Source: Prosthecobacter sp.
Lineage (GTDB): Bacteria > Verrucomicrobiota > Verrucomicrobiia > Verrucomicrobiales > Verrucomicrobiaceae
Reading direction: 5' to 3'
DNA: 6,319 bases
Assembly (NCBI GenBank): GCA_020216965.1
Contig: JAIWOJ010000141.1
Coordinates: 1 to 6,319, forward strand
The first letter of the stretch is position 1, and each line of letters opens with the position of its first letter. Below are positions 1 through 6,319 of this stretch, piece after piece. The notes below the pieces were generated by a model, which did no database searches, was not told the DNA's origin, and saw nothing but the letters and a program-made list of their open reading frames with translations. Both the position numbers and the translations under genes were made by a program.

Positions 1-38
1 GAGGTGTCTGCTGCAAAGGCAACTTTGGAAACGAGCGC

Positions 39-1328
39 TCAGCCCACTTGATTGATGTCTAGGATACCCGTGCTGTAGCCAAAGGCGTCCGTTTCTACTC
101 CCATGCGCTGAGCCAGGCTCACGAACAGGTTGGAGAAGACATGGCGATCTTTGTCCACAGCGATGTGTCGGCCGTGTTTGAAGCCGCCGCCTGCGAGGAC
201 GATGGGCAAATTGGCGGTGCTATGCGCGCTGGCATTGCCGAGGTTGGAGCCGAAAAGCACGGCGGTGCTATCAAGGAGGGAGCGCTCACCATCGCGCACT
301 TCTTTGAGCTTGCTCAGGAAGTCAGCAAAGGCGGTGAATTCGGCTAGCTCAATGACTTTCAGTTCTTCGATCTTTGCCTCGTCTTGACCATGGTGGGAAA
401 GGTTATGCCAATCGTTCTTGACGCCGGGGATCTCAGGCACGGCATTCATGCCGTTGAGCCGCAGCGTCACGGTGCGGGTGCTATCGGTGCGCAGGGCTAG
501 CACGACGAGGTCCTGCATCAGGCGCATTTTGCCGATGGCATCGGTGCGGCTCTGGATGTCAGTAGGTGGGCGTGCATCGACTTTGGGCTTGGGCCGTTGA
601 GCCCAGGCTTCGTTTTGCACGAGGCGACCTTCGAGGTCACGCACGGCGCTGAAGTATTCATCCAGCTTTTCCTGATCCCGGCTGCCTAGCGAGCCGCGCA
701 ATTTTTTGGCTTGGCCCATCACGGTGTCCAAAATGCTGCGCCCGCGCTTGAGACCGCGCACTTGCGCCTCGACCTCCTGCGGAGTGCCATCGACAAAGAG
801 CTGCTGGAAGACCTTGGAGGGTGAGCTCTCTGCTGGCAAAGGCACGCCGCTGGCAGACCAGGAGAGTGACTCGCTACCCGTGCCAAGCACGAGGCTAGGG
901 AAACGTGTCTGCACGCCCACTTGCTGGGCGATGAGCTGATCAATGGAGATGGTATTGCGAAAACCTGCCAGACCGGGGTGCTTGGCTGAGGTTAGCCAGG
1001 TCATTTCAGAGGTGTGGCCGTTGGCCCCATTTTGTTCGGCATGTTGCAGGCCAGAGATGACGGAGAAGTCATCCCGCAGGTGCTTGAGCGGCTCAAGGTA
1101 AGGGGTGAGATGGTAGCCTGCGCCCGTTTCCTGCGGAAAAAGGAAAGGGGTGTGAAAGCCGAGCGTGGCACACATGGCTAGGAATCGCGGCGGCGGCTGC
1201 CCTGCGGCTGCCTGGGCCTGTGTGGCAAAGGCGGGCACCATGGCCTCCAGGAACGGGAGGGAAAGGAGAGTGCCTGTGCCGCGCAGAAAAGCACGACGGT
1301 CGAGGTGGCGTTTGGTGGCGAAATGCAT
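39..1328 (-). CDS. DUF1552 family exported protein (Tat signal)
   Basis: A 429-residue protein of the DUF1552 family, found mainly in Verrucomicrobia and Planctomycetes; its biochemical function is not established. The N-terminus carries a twin-arginine export signal: R11-R12-A-F-L-R16, then a hydrophobic stretch at about 17-35 and an Ala/Gln-rich region at about 35-42 where cleavage is likely. This predicts export in a folded state. Family-like segments include W307-H308 followed by S311-H312-H313, the block LLDSTAVLFGSNLGN at 351-365, and the C-terminal block around residues 399-420 containing QRMGVETD. The length is usual for the family, so it looks intact. The start is placed at the ATG just before the Tat motif, although no clear Shine-Dalgarno sequence precedes it. 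In related genomes this family often sits beside a DUF1592/DUF1587-type cytochrome-like protein. Here the upstream neighbour is an exported hydrolase, and the downstream side lies outside the window. Family assignment is firm; role unknown. Confidence 0.9.
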   Translation of the reverse strand: MHFATKRHLDRRAFLRGTGTLLSLPFLEAMVPAFATQAQAAAGQPPPRFLAMCATLGFHTPFLFPQETGAGYHLTPYLEPLKHLRDDFSVISGLQHAEQNGANGHTSEMTWLTSAKHPGLAGFRNTISIDQLIAQQVGVQTRFPSLVLGTGSESLSWSASGVPLPAESSPSKVFQQLFVDGTPQEVEAQVRGLKRGRSILDTVMGQAKKLRGSLGSRDQEKLDEYFSAVRDLEGRLVQNEAWAQRPKPKVDARPPTDIQSRTDAIGKMRLMQDLVVLALRTDSTRTVTLRLNGMNAVPEIPGVKNDWHNLSHHGQDEAKIEELKVIELAEFTAFADFLSKLKEVRDGERSLLDSTAVLFGSNLGNASAHSTANLPIVLAGGGFKHGRHIAVDKDRHVFSNLFVSLAQRMGVETDAFGYSTGILDINQVG

Positions 1329-1385
1329 GGCAGGGCAGGCTGAAACGTCTGGGGCTTTGGAACTCTGACAGGCAAAAAAATGGAC

Positions 1386-2705
1386 TTATTTCGACTTCAG
1401 CCCGGTGGTATTCACGGCGATGACGCGGTAGCTGTGCTTTTTGCCAGGCTCAGCGGCAGGGTCGGTGAAGGTCATCGGGACGAGGGGAAAGGCGGGCGTG
1501 TCGCTGTATTGCAGTCCTTGAAAAAGAGGGCGGCCAAAGGGGTTCGCGGGTTTCTGCGGCACGGTGGCAATGGGCTGGCCGTCGCGCTCAATGATGAAGT
1601 GGGCGAGGCCGCTCTCCAGGTCGGCGGTGGCCTGCCAGGTGAGTTGATTGCCGTTGACTGTCAGGCCAGTGGGCGCGGGAGGTGGGGTGGTGTCTGGGAT
1701 CTGGGTGTCTTTGACATAGTGCTGCCAGGCGCGGGCGGTGGCTGCATCAGGCAGCCAGACGGCCTGGCTGGCATCGCCAGTGAACTTGGCGGCGGGGCTG
1801 GCTTCCGTGCCCAGCAGCGCGGCCAGCCAGGCGTTTTTTGGGTTCATGGGCCTGAGGGCGGCTCCCGGCTTTTCGGGCAGGCGTGCGGTCAGACAGGCAT
1901 CCAGCCAGGCGATGGCCATGTAGCGTGAGTTGCCGCATTCATGAGCCGTGAGCGGGTCCACCGCCACGCCGATGAGACCGCCCCTGGCACGCACGGCTTT
2001 AAAAAAGGCCTCGTTCGCCGGCCAGACCCCAGCGAAGCGGCCTTCCTTCACCGTCACGCCCTCTTTCGTGCCGGGATTGCACATCATGGGCACCTTCAGC
2101 GCTGCATCCGGGAGGGTGTGTGGCTGGATGGTGTTGCGCTTTTCATCTGGAGTTAGCAGGGGCACGCCGCTGCGCAGCCAAGCGGCAGCCACACGCTCTG
2201 GATGGGTGAGCACCATGCCGCCTGCCCAGTGCCCGCCGCCGCTGTGGCCCCAGAGCCCCCAGGGCACCTCCGCTAGCTCAGGATGGCCGCTTTTTGCCCC
2301 CAGATCGGCCAGGGCACGCTGAAAGGCCGTGCCGGAGCCGTTGCGTGGATCGCACCATTTCTGGCATTCGGCCCCCTCCGGCTGCTCATAGGAGGGGGAA
2401 AGCAGGGCGCAGCCGTGCTTCCGCGCCAGCGCCTGCCAGTGCAGGTCGTAGGCGCCGGTGAGGCCGGATTTGCACGAACCGACGCCGCAGCCGTGCTGAT
2501 GCACGATGACGCCACGCAGGCGCTTCACCCCAGGCGGAATCCAGGCGGTGTATTTGACGGGAAAAATCAGCTCGCCGGGCTGGGTGGATGCCTCATAGCG
2601 CACGCGATAATAGGGCGGATCCGCAGGGGGGAAGGCATCATAGGGTGCGTCTTGGGCAGGCAGGAGGGTAGCTAGGGCGAATGTGAGCAGGGCAATATGG
2701 CGCAT
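1386..2705 (-). CDS. Exported alpha/beta hydrolase-like protein with C-terminal FN3-like domain
   Basis: A 439-residue secreted protein whose exact substrate I do not recognise. I chose the ATG at 2703-2705, because it directly precedes a Sec-type signal peptide (M-R-H, hydrophobic core about 4-15, cleavage around 17-20). An in-frame ATG 99 bases upstream would add 33 polar and basic residues and bury that signal. The hydrolase part (about 45-280) has a nucleophile elbow G153-H-S155-G-G157 and a plausible catalytic His at 255 (AHECGNSR) with D250 nearby. An H-Q-H-G-C-G segment at 69-74 could lie near the oxyanion region. Cysteines at 73, 78, 99, 114, 118, 257 and 271 may form disulfides after export. 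Residues about 342-437 resemble a fibronectin type III domain (PAPTGLTV at the start, LTW, ESGL, then SYRVIAVN near the end), which may bind carbohydrate or protein. An esterase, peptidase or depolymerase is possible. It lies 57 bases upstream of the DUF1552 gene on the same strand and may be co-transcribed with it. Confidence 0.8.
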   Translation of the reverse strand: MRHIALLTFALATLLPAQDAPYDAFPPADPPYYRVRYEASTQPGELIFPVKYTAWIPPGVKRLRGVIVHQHGCGVGSCKSGLTGAYDLHWQALARKHGCALLSPSYEQPEGAECQKWCDPRNGSGTAFQRALADLGAKSGHPELAEVPWGLWGHSGGGHWAGGMVLTHPERVAAAWLRSGVPLLTPDEKRNTIQPHTLPDAALKVPMMCNPGTKEGVTVKEGRFAGVWPANEAFFKAVRARGGLIGVAVDPLTAHECGNSRYMAIAWLDACLTARLPEKPGAALRPMNPKNAWLAALLGTEASPAAKFTGDASQAVWLPDAATARAWQHYVKDTQIPDTTPPPAPTGLTVNGNQLTWQATADLESGLAHFIIERDGQPIATVPQKPANPFGRPLFQGLQYSDTPAFPLVPMTFTDPAAEPGKKHSYRVIAVNTTGLKSK

Positions 2706-2827
2706 GGCCTTAGGAAAACAGCACCTAGCACGGCCATGTTGCAGCCAGGGAGATGAGATTGAGCGCGATGTTTCCTTGCGACGAGTTTGTGCTTTGCCGG
2801 GCACCCCTGCATGGTACAGTCCGCGCT

Positions 2828-2845
2828 CTTTTTCCCCTGAAAAAG
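2828..2845. repeat. Short inverted repeat in the divergent intergenic region
   Basis: A perfect 7-base inverted repeat, CTTTTTC at 2828-2834 and GAAAAAG at 2839-2845, separated by CCCT. It sits roughly midway between the divergent hydrolase and carbamoyltransferase genes, upstream of the candidate promoter at 2861-2890. It could be a regulator binding site or a small hairpin. A repeat this short with A/T-runs can occur by chance, and no known operator matches. Confidence 0.3.
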
Positions 2846-2860
2846 GTGATGACCAACCCC

Positions 2861-2890
2861 CTGACGTGCCGCTGTGGCGCTTTGTATAAG
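2861..2890 (+). promoter_or_regulatory. Candidate sigma-70-type promoter of the carbamoyltransferase-rml operon
   Basis: A -35-like CTGACG at 2861-2866 (four of six matches to TTGACA) is followed after 18 bases by a -10-like TATAAG at 2885-2890 (five of six matches to TATAAT). Transcription would begin near 2897, giving a leader of about 33 bases before the carbamoyltransferase ATG at 2930. It is the best-placed match in the gap, but rests on consensus resemblance only. Confidence 0.35.
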
Positions 2891-2929
2891 AGCGACCTTG
2901 GGCGGCAGCTTGCCCGGATTTCCTGAGCC

Positions 2930-4669
2930 ATGATCATCCTCGGACTCAATGCCTATCATGGCGACTCCGCCGCTGCCTTGGTCGTCGATGGCAAACTCGT
3001 CGCAGCGGCTGAAGAGGAGCGTTTTCGACGCATCAAGCACTGGTCCGGGATGCCTACGGAGGCCATCCGCTGGTGCCTGCAGGACGCCGGGCTAGGGCTG
3101 GGCGAAGTGGATCACATCGCCATCAATCGGAACCCGAAGGTGAACAACCTGCGTCGCGCGCTCTATGTGCTGCGCAAGCGTCCGAGCCTGGGCCTGATCC
3201 TCAAGCGCCTGGGCAATATCCGCCGCGCGGCCAGCTTTGAGGACCAACTGCAGGCGGCTTTCCCCGGCCAACGGCTGAAGGCGCAGATTCACCGGGTGGA
3301 GCATCACCTGGCGCACCTGGCCTCCGCCTACCTGGTGTCTGGCTTTGACGAGGCGGTGTGCCTCTCGGTGGATGGCTTTGGCGACTTCGCCAGCAGCGCC
3401 TGGGGCATCGGCAAAGGCGACCACATCGACATCACCGGGCGCGTTTTCTTCCCGCATTCACTCGGCATCTTTTACACGGTCATCACCCAGTTCCTCGGCT
3501 TCCCGCATTATGGAGATGAGTACAAAGTGATGGGCCTGGCACCCTACGGCGAGCCCAAGTTCCTGCCGCAGATGCGCCAGATGGTGCAGGTGCTGGCGGA
3601 TGGCAGCTACCGGCTCAATCTGCGCTACTTCCGCCATCACAGCGACGACGTGCATTACACCTGGGACGACTGCTGCCCTGAGGTGGGCACGCTTTACCGC
3701 AAAGAAGCGCTGGAGGAGCTGCTGGGCCCCGAGCGTGGCAAAAACGAGCCGCTGGAGCAGCGGCACCGTGACCTCGCCCGCAGCGCCCAGGCCATGTATG
3801 AAGAGGCGTTTTTCGCCCTGCTGAACGGCCTGCATCGCCGCCATAGCTGCGATAGGCTCGCCCTGTCCGGCGGCTGCGGCATGAACTCCGTGGCGAATGG
3901 CAAGGTGTACCTGAACACGCCCTTCCGGCAGATGTACCTGCCCGCTTCGGCGGGCGATGCGGGAGGGGCCATAGGTTCGGCGTTTGTCGTGGCGCGGCAG
4001 GTCGAGGCCGGGCCGCGTTTCGTCATGGACCACGCCTACGTCGGCCCGCAGGCCACGGAGGCGGAGGTGGAATCCCTGCTGGCGGCCCGCGCGGCTGATC
4101 TCCAGGCCGAAGGCTGCACGGTGACGAAGCTGGATGAGGAAGCTCTTTGCCGTGCCACCGCCCAGGCCATCACTGAGGGCAAGGTTATTGGCTGGTTCCA
4201 GGGCCGCATGGAATGGGGCCCGCGTGCTTTGGGAAACCGCAGCATCCTGGGCGATCCACGCCGCGCGGACATGAAGGACATCCTGAACCTCAAGATCAAG
4301 CGCCGCGAGTCCTTCCGCCCCTTCGCCCCCAGCATCTTGCGCGAGCATGTGGCCGAGTGGTTTGAGCAGGAGGACGACGTGCCCTTCATGATGGAGGTCT
4401 TTCAGGTGCGGGCTGAAAAACGCGCCCTGGTGCCTGCCACCACGCATGTGGACGGCTCCGGCCGCCTGCAAACCGTCCACCGCGAGACCAACCCACGCTA
4501 CCACCGCCTCATCAGCGCCTATCGCGACCTCACCGGCGTGCCCATGGTGCTGAACACCAGCTTCAACGAAAACGAACCCGTCGTCTGCCGCCCCCAAGAG
4601 GCGCTTGACTGCTTCCTGCGGACAAAGATGGACGTGCTAGTCCTCGGAGATTTCATGGTCCGCAGATAA
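2930..4669 (+). CDS. Carbamoyltransferase, NodU/CmcH/TobZ family
   Basis: A 579-residue cytoplasmic enzyme of the family that moves a carbamoyl group from carbamoyl phosphate, via a carbamoyl-adenylate, to a hydroxyl of a sugar or similar acceptor. The N-terminal Kae1-like domain shows AYHGDSAA at 8-15 with H10, the metal-binding pattern H125-H126-L-A-H129, SVDGFGD at 146-152, [15 protein letters not shown] at 193-207, SGGCGMNS at 313-320 and GDAGGAIG at 342-349. The C-terminal carbamoyltransferase domain shows [16 protein letters not shown] at 429-444, [10 protein letters not shown] at 461-470 and LNTSFN at 541-546. All hallmark motifs are present and the length is normal for the family, so it should be active. 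There is no signal peptide or membrane segment. It is the first gene of the plus-strand unit and lies 60 bases before rmlA, which suggests a deoxysugar or a glycan carrying one as acceptor. This is inferred from context: relatives act on Nod factors, aminoglycosides, cephalosporins and noviose, so the sequence alone does not fix the substrate. The ATG start is followed at once by the family's typical first strand, though no clear Shine-Dalgarno motif precedes it. Confidence 0.94.
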   Translation: MIILGLNAYHGDSAAALVVDGKLVAAAEEERFRRIKHWSGMPTEAIRWCLQDAGLGLGEVDHIAINRNPKVNNLRRALYVLRKRPSLGLILKRLGNIRRAASFEDQLQAAFPGQRLKAQIHRVEHHLAHLASAYLVSGFDEAVCLSVDGFGDFASSAWGIGKGDHIDITGRVFFPHSLGIFYTVITQFLGFPHYGDEYKVMGLAPYGEPKFLPQMRQMVQVLADGSYRLNLRYFRHHSDDVHYTWDDCCPEVGTLYRKEALEELLGPERGKNEPLEQRHRDLARSAQAMYEEAFFALLNGLHRRHSCDRLALSGGCGMNSVANGKVYLNTPFRQMYLPASAGDAGGAIGSAFVVARQVEAGPRFVMDHAYVGPQATEAEVESLLAARAADLQAEGCTVTKLDEEALCRATAQAITEGKVIGWFQGRMEWGPRALGNRSILGDPRRADMKDILNLKIKRRESFRPFAPSILREHVAEWFEQEDDVPFMMEVFQVRAEKRALVPATTHVDGSGRLQTVHRETNPRYHRLISAYRDLTGVPMVLNTSFNENEPVVCRPQEALDCFLRTKMDVLVLGDFMVRR

Positions 4670-4677
4670 GGCTGGAT

Positions 4678-4698
4678 CAGACGGATTCGACCGATCTG
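4678..4698 (+). other. Imperfect hairpin between carbamoyltransferase and rmlA
   Basis: CAGACGG at 4678-4684 can pair with CCG at 4691-4693 plus TCTG at 4695-4698 around the loop ATTCGA, with one unpaired A at 4694. It starts eight bases after the carbamoyltransferase stop codon. No T-run follows, so it is not a classical intrinsic terminator. It could attenuate read-through, stabilise an mRNA end, or have no role. Confidence 0.25.
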
Positions 4699-4729
4699 TC
4701 AGTTCTCATCATAGAAAACACCAGCGGAT

Positions 4730-5617
4730 ATGAAAGGCATCCTCCTCGCTGGCGGCACCGGCTCCAGGCTTTATCCGCTGACCCTGGTCGCCAGCAAGCA
4801 CCTGCAGGCGGTCTATGACAAGCCCATGGTCTATTACCCGCTGACGGTGCTGATGGCGGCGGGCATCCGTGACATCTGCCTGATCACCACGCCGCAGGAC
4901 CAGGCTCGTTTTCAGACCCTGCTGGGGGATGGCAGCGCCTGGGGCATCCGGCTGGAATATCGGACGCAGGAAAAGCCGACTGGCATTGCCGAAGCCTTCC
5001 TGATTGCCGAAAGCTTCATCGCCGGTTCGCCCGTGGCCCTAATGCTGGGGGACAATATCTTCTTTGCCGGTGACGCCTTCCCCAGGGCGGTGCGGGATTT
5101 TCAAGGCGGGGCGACGGTGTTTGCCTACCACGTCAACGATCCCGAGCGCTACGGGGTGGTAGAGTTTGATGAGAAGGGCCGGGCGGTTTCGCTGGAGGAA
5201 AAACCCGCCGTGCCGAAGAGCAACTTTGCCGTGCCTGGTGCCTATCTTTACGACCCGCAGGTGGTGGAAATCGCCCGCTCCCTGAAGCCCTCGGCGCGCG
5301 GGGAGCTAGAGATCACGGACGTGAACAAAGCCTATCTGGCCCAGGGCCACCTGCAGGTGGTGCGCATGAGCCGCGGCACGGTGTGGCTGGACGCCGGGAC
5401 CAGCAGCAGCCTGCACGAGGCCTCGTCGTATGTGGAGACCATCGAAAAGCGCCAGGGCATGAAGCTGGGCTGCCCGGAAGAGGCGGCCTTGCGGCGCGGC
5501 TTCCTGAGCCTGGAAGCCTTTGAGGCCCTGGTGGCCGCCATGCCGAACTGCGAGTATCGCGAGTATTTGTCCGACCTGGCGGCGGAGGTCCGCCGTGTGG
5601 GGCTGACGGCCGCTTGA
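4730..5617 (+). CDS. rmlA: Glucose-1-phosphate thymidylyltransferase (RmlA/RfbA, short form)
   Basis: A 295-residue nucleotidyltransferase that makes dTDP-glucose from glucose-1-phosphate and dTTP, the first step of dTDP-rhamnose and other dTDP-deoxysugar pathways. The N-terminal nucleotide-binding motif is LLAGGTGSRLYPLT at 5-18, with the expected catalytic R13 and K23. G107-D108-N109 supplies a metal-binding Asp, FAYHVNDPERYGVVEFD at 131-147 is nearly identical to the enterobacterial enzyme, and S154-L-E-E-K-P159 and GELEITDVN at 191-199 follow. The second metal Asp is D221 in W219-L-D221. The C-terminal helix region (ETIEKRQG, CPEE at 248-251) matches the short RmlA class of about 290 residues. 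Two conserved stretches differ from the E. coli enzyme: SKHLQAV at 22-28 instead of SKQLLPI, and DAGTSSSL at 221-228 instead of DTGTHQSL. The enzyme probably still acts as RmlA, but a related sugar-phosphate nucleotidyltransferase cannot be excluded. It is followed after 31 bases by a small protease gene and then by rmlB. Confidence 0.92.
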   Translation: MKGILLAGGTGSRLYPLTLVASKHLQAVYDKPMVYYPLTVLMAAGIRDICLITTPQDQARFQTLLGDGSAWGIRLEYRTQEKPTGIAEAFLIAESFIAGSPVALMLGDNIFFAGDAFPRAVRDFQGGATVFAYHVNDPERYGVVEFDEKGRAVSLEEKPAVPKSNFAVPGAYLYDPQVVEIARSLKPSARGELEITDVNKAYLAQGHLQVVRMSRGTVWLDAGTSSSLHEASSYVETIEKRQGMKLGCPEEAALRRGFLSLEAFEALVAAMPNCEYREYLSDLAAEVRRVGLTAA

Positions 5618-5648
5618 GTTTGCCTGAACACATGCTTTATCATTTCCT

Positions 5649-6026
5649 ATGAGTATGTTTCGACTGCCCCTGAGGGCCACCAATCCGAAACGCGAAGAGA
5701 TGGTTTCTCCACCTGTGGAGGCGCTGGTGGACACGGGGTCGGAACTGTCATGGCTGCCTGGGGATGTGCTGACCTCCGTGGGCATCACGCCGAGACGCAC
5801 GAAGCACTTTGTCACCGCCACAGGACAGCGATTGTCGCGTCAGATTGGATATGCGATCCTGTCCACGGACGGCTTTGAAACGAACGATGAAGTCGTCTTT
5901 GCCGAGCCTGGGGACATGACGCTGCTCGGAGTCCGCACGATCGAAGGATTCGGGGCTTTTGTGGACCCGCTTTCGCACCGGCTGGTGGCATCCACAAGCA
6001 TTGTTGCAGCGGTGGGATGCCTGTAG
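5649..6026 (+). CDS. Small retropepsin-like (clan AA) aspartic protease family protein
   Basis: A 125-residue single-domain protein resembling bacterial retropepsin-like, clan AA aspartic proteases. The active-site loop is A25-L-V-D28-T-G-S31, preceded by a short beta segment. The second hallmark, two hydrophobic residues and a glycine, is L92-L-G94 in the segment DMTLLGVRTIEGFG. FVDPLSHRLV at 104-113 forms the usual C-terminal strand region. With one DTGS motif, activity would require a homodimer, as in retroviral proteases. No signal peptide or membrane segment is visible, so it should be cytoplasmic. The natural substrate of this small family is not known to me. ATG codons occur at 5649 and 5655; the first is taken, but the second is equally possible because neither has a clear ribosome binding site. 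The gene sits 31 bases after rmlA and 9 bases before rmlB, so it is almost certainly co-transcribed with them. It could be a passenger gene inserted in the operon or a processing or regulatory protease. Confidence 0.78.
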   Translation: MSMFRLPLRATNPKREEMVSPPVEALVDTGSELSWLPGDVLTSVGITPRRTKHFVTATGQRLSRQIGYAILSTDGFETNDEVVFAEPGDMTLLGVRTIEGFGAFVDPLSHRLVASTSIVAAVGCL

Positions 6027-6035
6027 TTACGGTTC

Positions 6036-6319
6036 ATGAATTTGCTTGTCACCGGAGGCGCGGGCTTCATTGGCTCCAACCTCGTGCGTTTTCTCGCGCA
6101 GCAGCCCGGCGTTCGGCGCTTGGTGAATCTGGACTGCCTGACCTACGCGGGGCATCTGGAGAACCTCACCGGCATGGCAGAGCATCCAGGCTATGCCTTT
6201 GAAAAAGTGAACCTGCGCGACAAAGCGGGCGTGGTGGAGGTGGTGCGCAGGCATCAGATCACGCATGTCATGCACCTCGCGGCTGAGTCGCATGTGGACC
6301 GCTCCATCACCGGCCCGGC
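6036..6319 (+). CDS. rmlB: dTDP-glucose 4,6-dehydratase (RmlB), N-terminal part
   Basis: The first 94 codons of an extended short-chain dehydrogenase/reductase, cut by the window edge with no stop. RmlB converts dTDP-glucose to dTDP-4-keto-6-deoxyglucose using tightly bound NAD, directly after the RmlA step. The reading frame begins MNLLVTGGAGFIGSN, giving the NAD-binding glycine motif G7-G-A-G-F-I-G13. N31-L-D33 at the end of the second strand supplies the acidic residue expected to bind the NAD ribose, followed by LTYAGHLENL at 35-44, a signature of RmlB. LAAESHVDRSI at 81-91 is the next conserved block of the family. The catalytic Tyr-x-x-x-Lys would lie beyond the window. The ATG lies 9 bases after the protease stop and begins the first beta strand directly, which supports the start choice even though no clear Shine-Dalgarno motif is present. 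Confidence 0.93.
   Translation, partial: MNLLVTGGAGFIGSNLVRFLAQQPGVRRLVNLDCLTYAGHLENLTGMAEHPGYAFEKVNLRDKAGVVEVVRRHQITHVMHLAAESHVDRSITGP

Noticed and set aside
14..27. Small hairpin CAAAG/CTTTG just downstream of the DUF1552 stop codon (minus-strand gene)
   Set aside because: A 5-base stem with no T-run following on the minus strand is too weak to call a terminator.
1329..1385. T-run of seven (minus strand, around 1374-1380) after the hydrolase stop as a possible intrinsic terminator
   Set aside because: No GC-rich stem-loop precedes the T-run, so read-through into the DUF1552 gene is as likely.
1380..1928. Plus-strand open frame of 182 codons opposite the exported hydrolase
   Set aside because: The Gly- and Arg-rich translation has no recognisable motif and lies antisense to a well-supported gene.
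2706..2804. N-terminal extension of the exported hydrolase from an upstream in-frame ATG at 2802-2804
   Set aside because: The added 33 residues are basic and polar and would bury the evident signal peptide that begins at the ATG at 2703-2705.
2900..2915. GGGC/GCCC pairing in the leader of the carbamoyltransferase as a possible regulatory RNA element
   Set aside because: Only four base pairs around an 8-base loop, and no resemblance to a known riboswitch or leader.
3458..4597. Long open frame (379 codons) on the minus strand opposite the carbamoyltransferase
   Set aside because: It is antisense to a gene with full family motifs. Its translation is rich in His, Ala and Gln without recognisable domains, as expected for the complementary strand of a GC-rich gene.

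Overview
The window looks like chromosomal DNA from a GC-rich member of the PVC group, most likely a verrucomicrobium. The main clue is a Tat-exported DUF1552 protein, a family typical of Verrucomicrobia and Planctomycetes. An exported alpha/beta hydrolase with a C-terminal fibronectin-III-like domain fits this. The assignment is inference, because there is no rRNA or other phylogenetic marker here.

The window is almost entirely coding and splits into two divergent units around a 224-base intergenic gap (2706-2929). The left unit, on the minus strand, runs from an exported serine-hydrolase-like protein (1386-2705) into the DUF1552 protein (39-1328), with 57 bases between them. Both look like cell-envelope or secreted proteins. 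The right unit, on the plus strand, holds a NodU/CmcH-family carbamoyltransferase (2930-4669), a short-form RmlA glucose-1-phosphate thymidylyltransferase (4730-5617), a small retropepsin-like aspartic protease (5649-6026) and the first 94 codons of RmlB, dTDP-glucose 4,6-dehydratase (6036 to the window edge). Spacing is 60, 31 and 9 bases, so one operon is likely.

RmlA and RmlB catalyse the first two steps of dTDP-deoxysugar synthesis: glucose-1-phosphate to dTDP-glucose, then to dTDP-4-keto-6-deoxyglucose. A carbamoyltransferase beside them suggests that a deoxysugar in a surface glycan or small glycosylated product is O-carbamoylated. The acceptor cannot be read from this window, and no glycosyltransferase is visible.

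The oddest element is the single-domain aspartic protease between rmlA and rmlB, which has no known role in nucleotide-sugar synthesis. RmlA also departs from the enterobacterial sequence at two otherwise conserved stretches. No tRNA, rRNA, CRISPR array, insertion sequence or convincing intrinsic terminator was seen. No novel multi-gene system is demonstrated.
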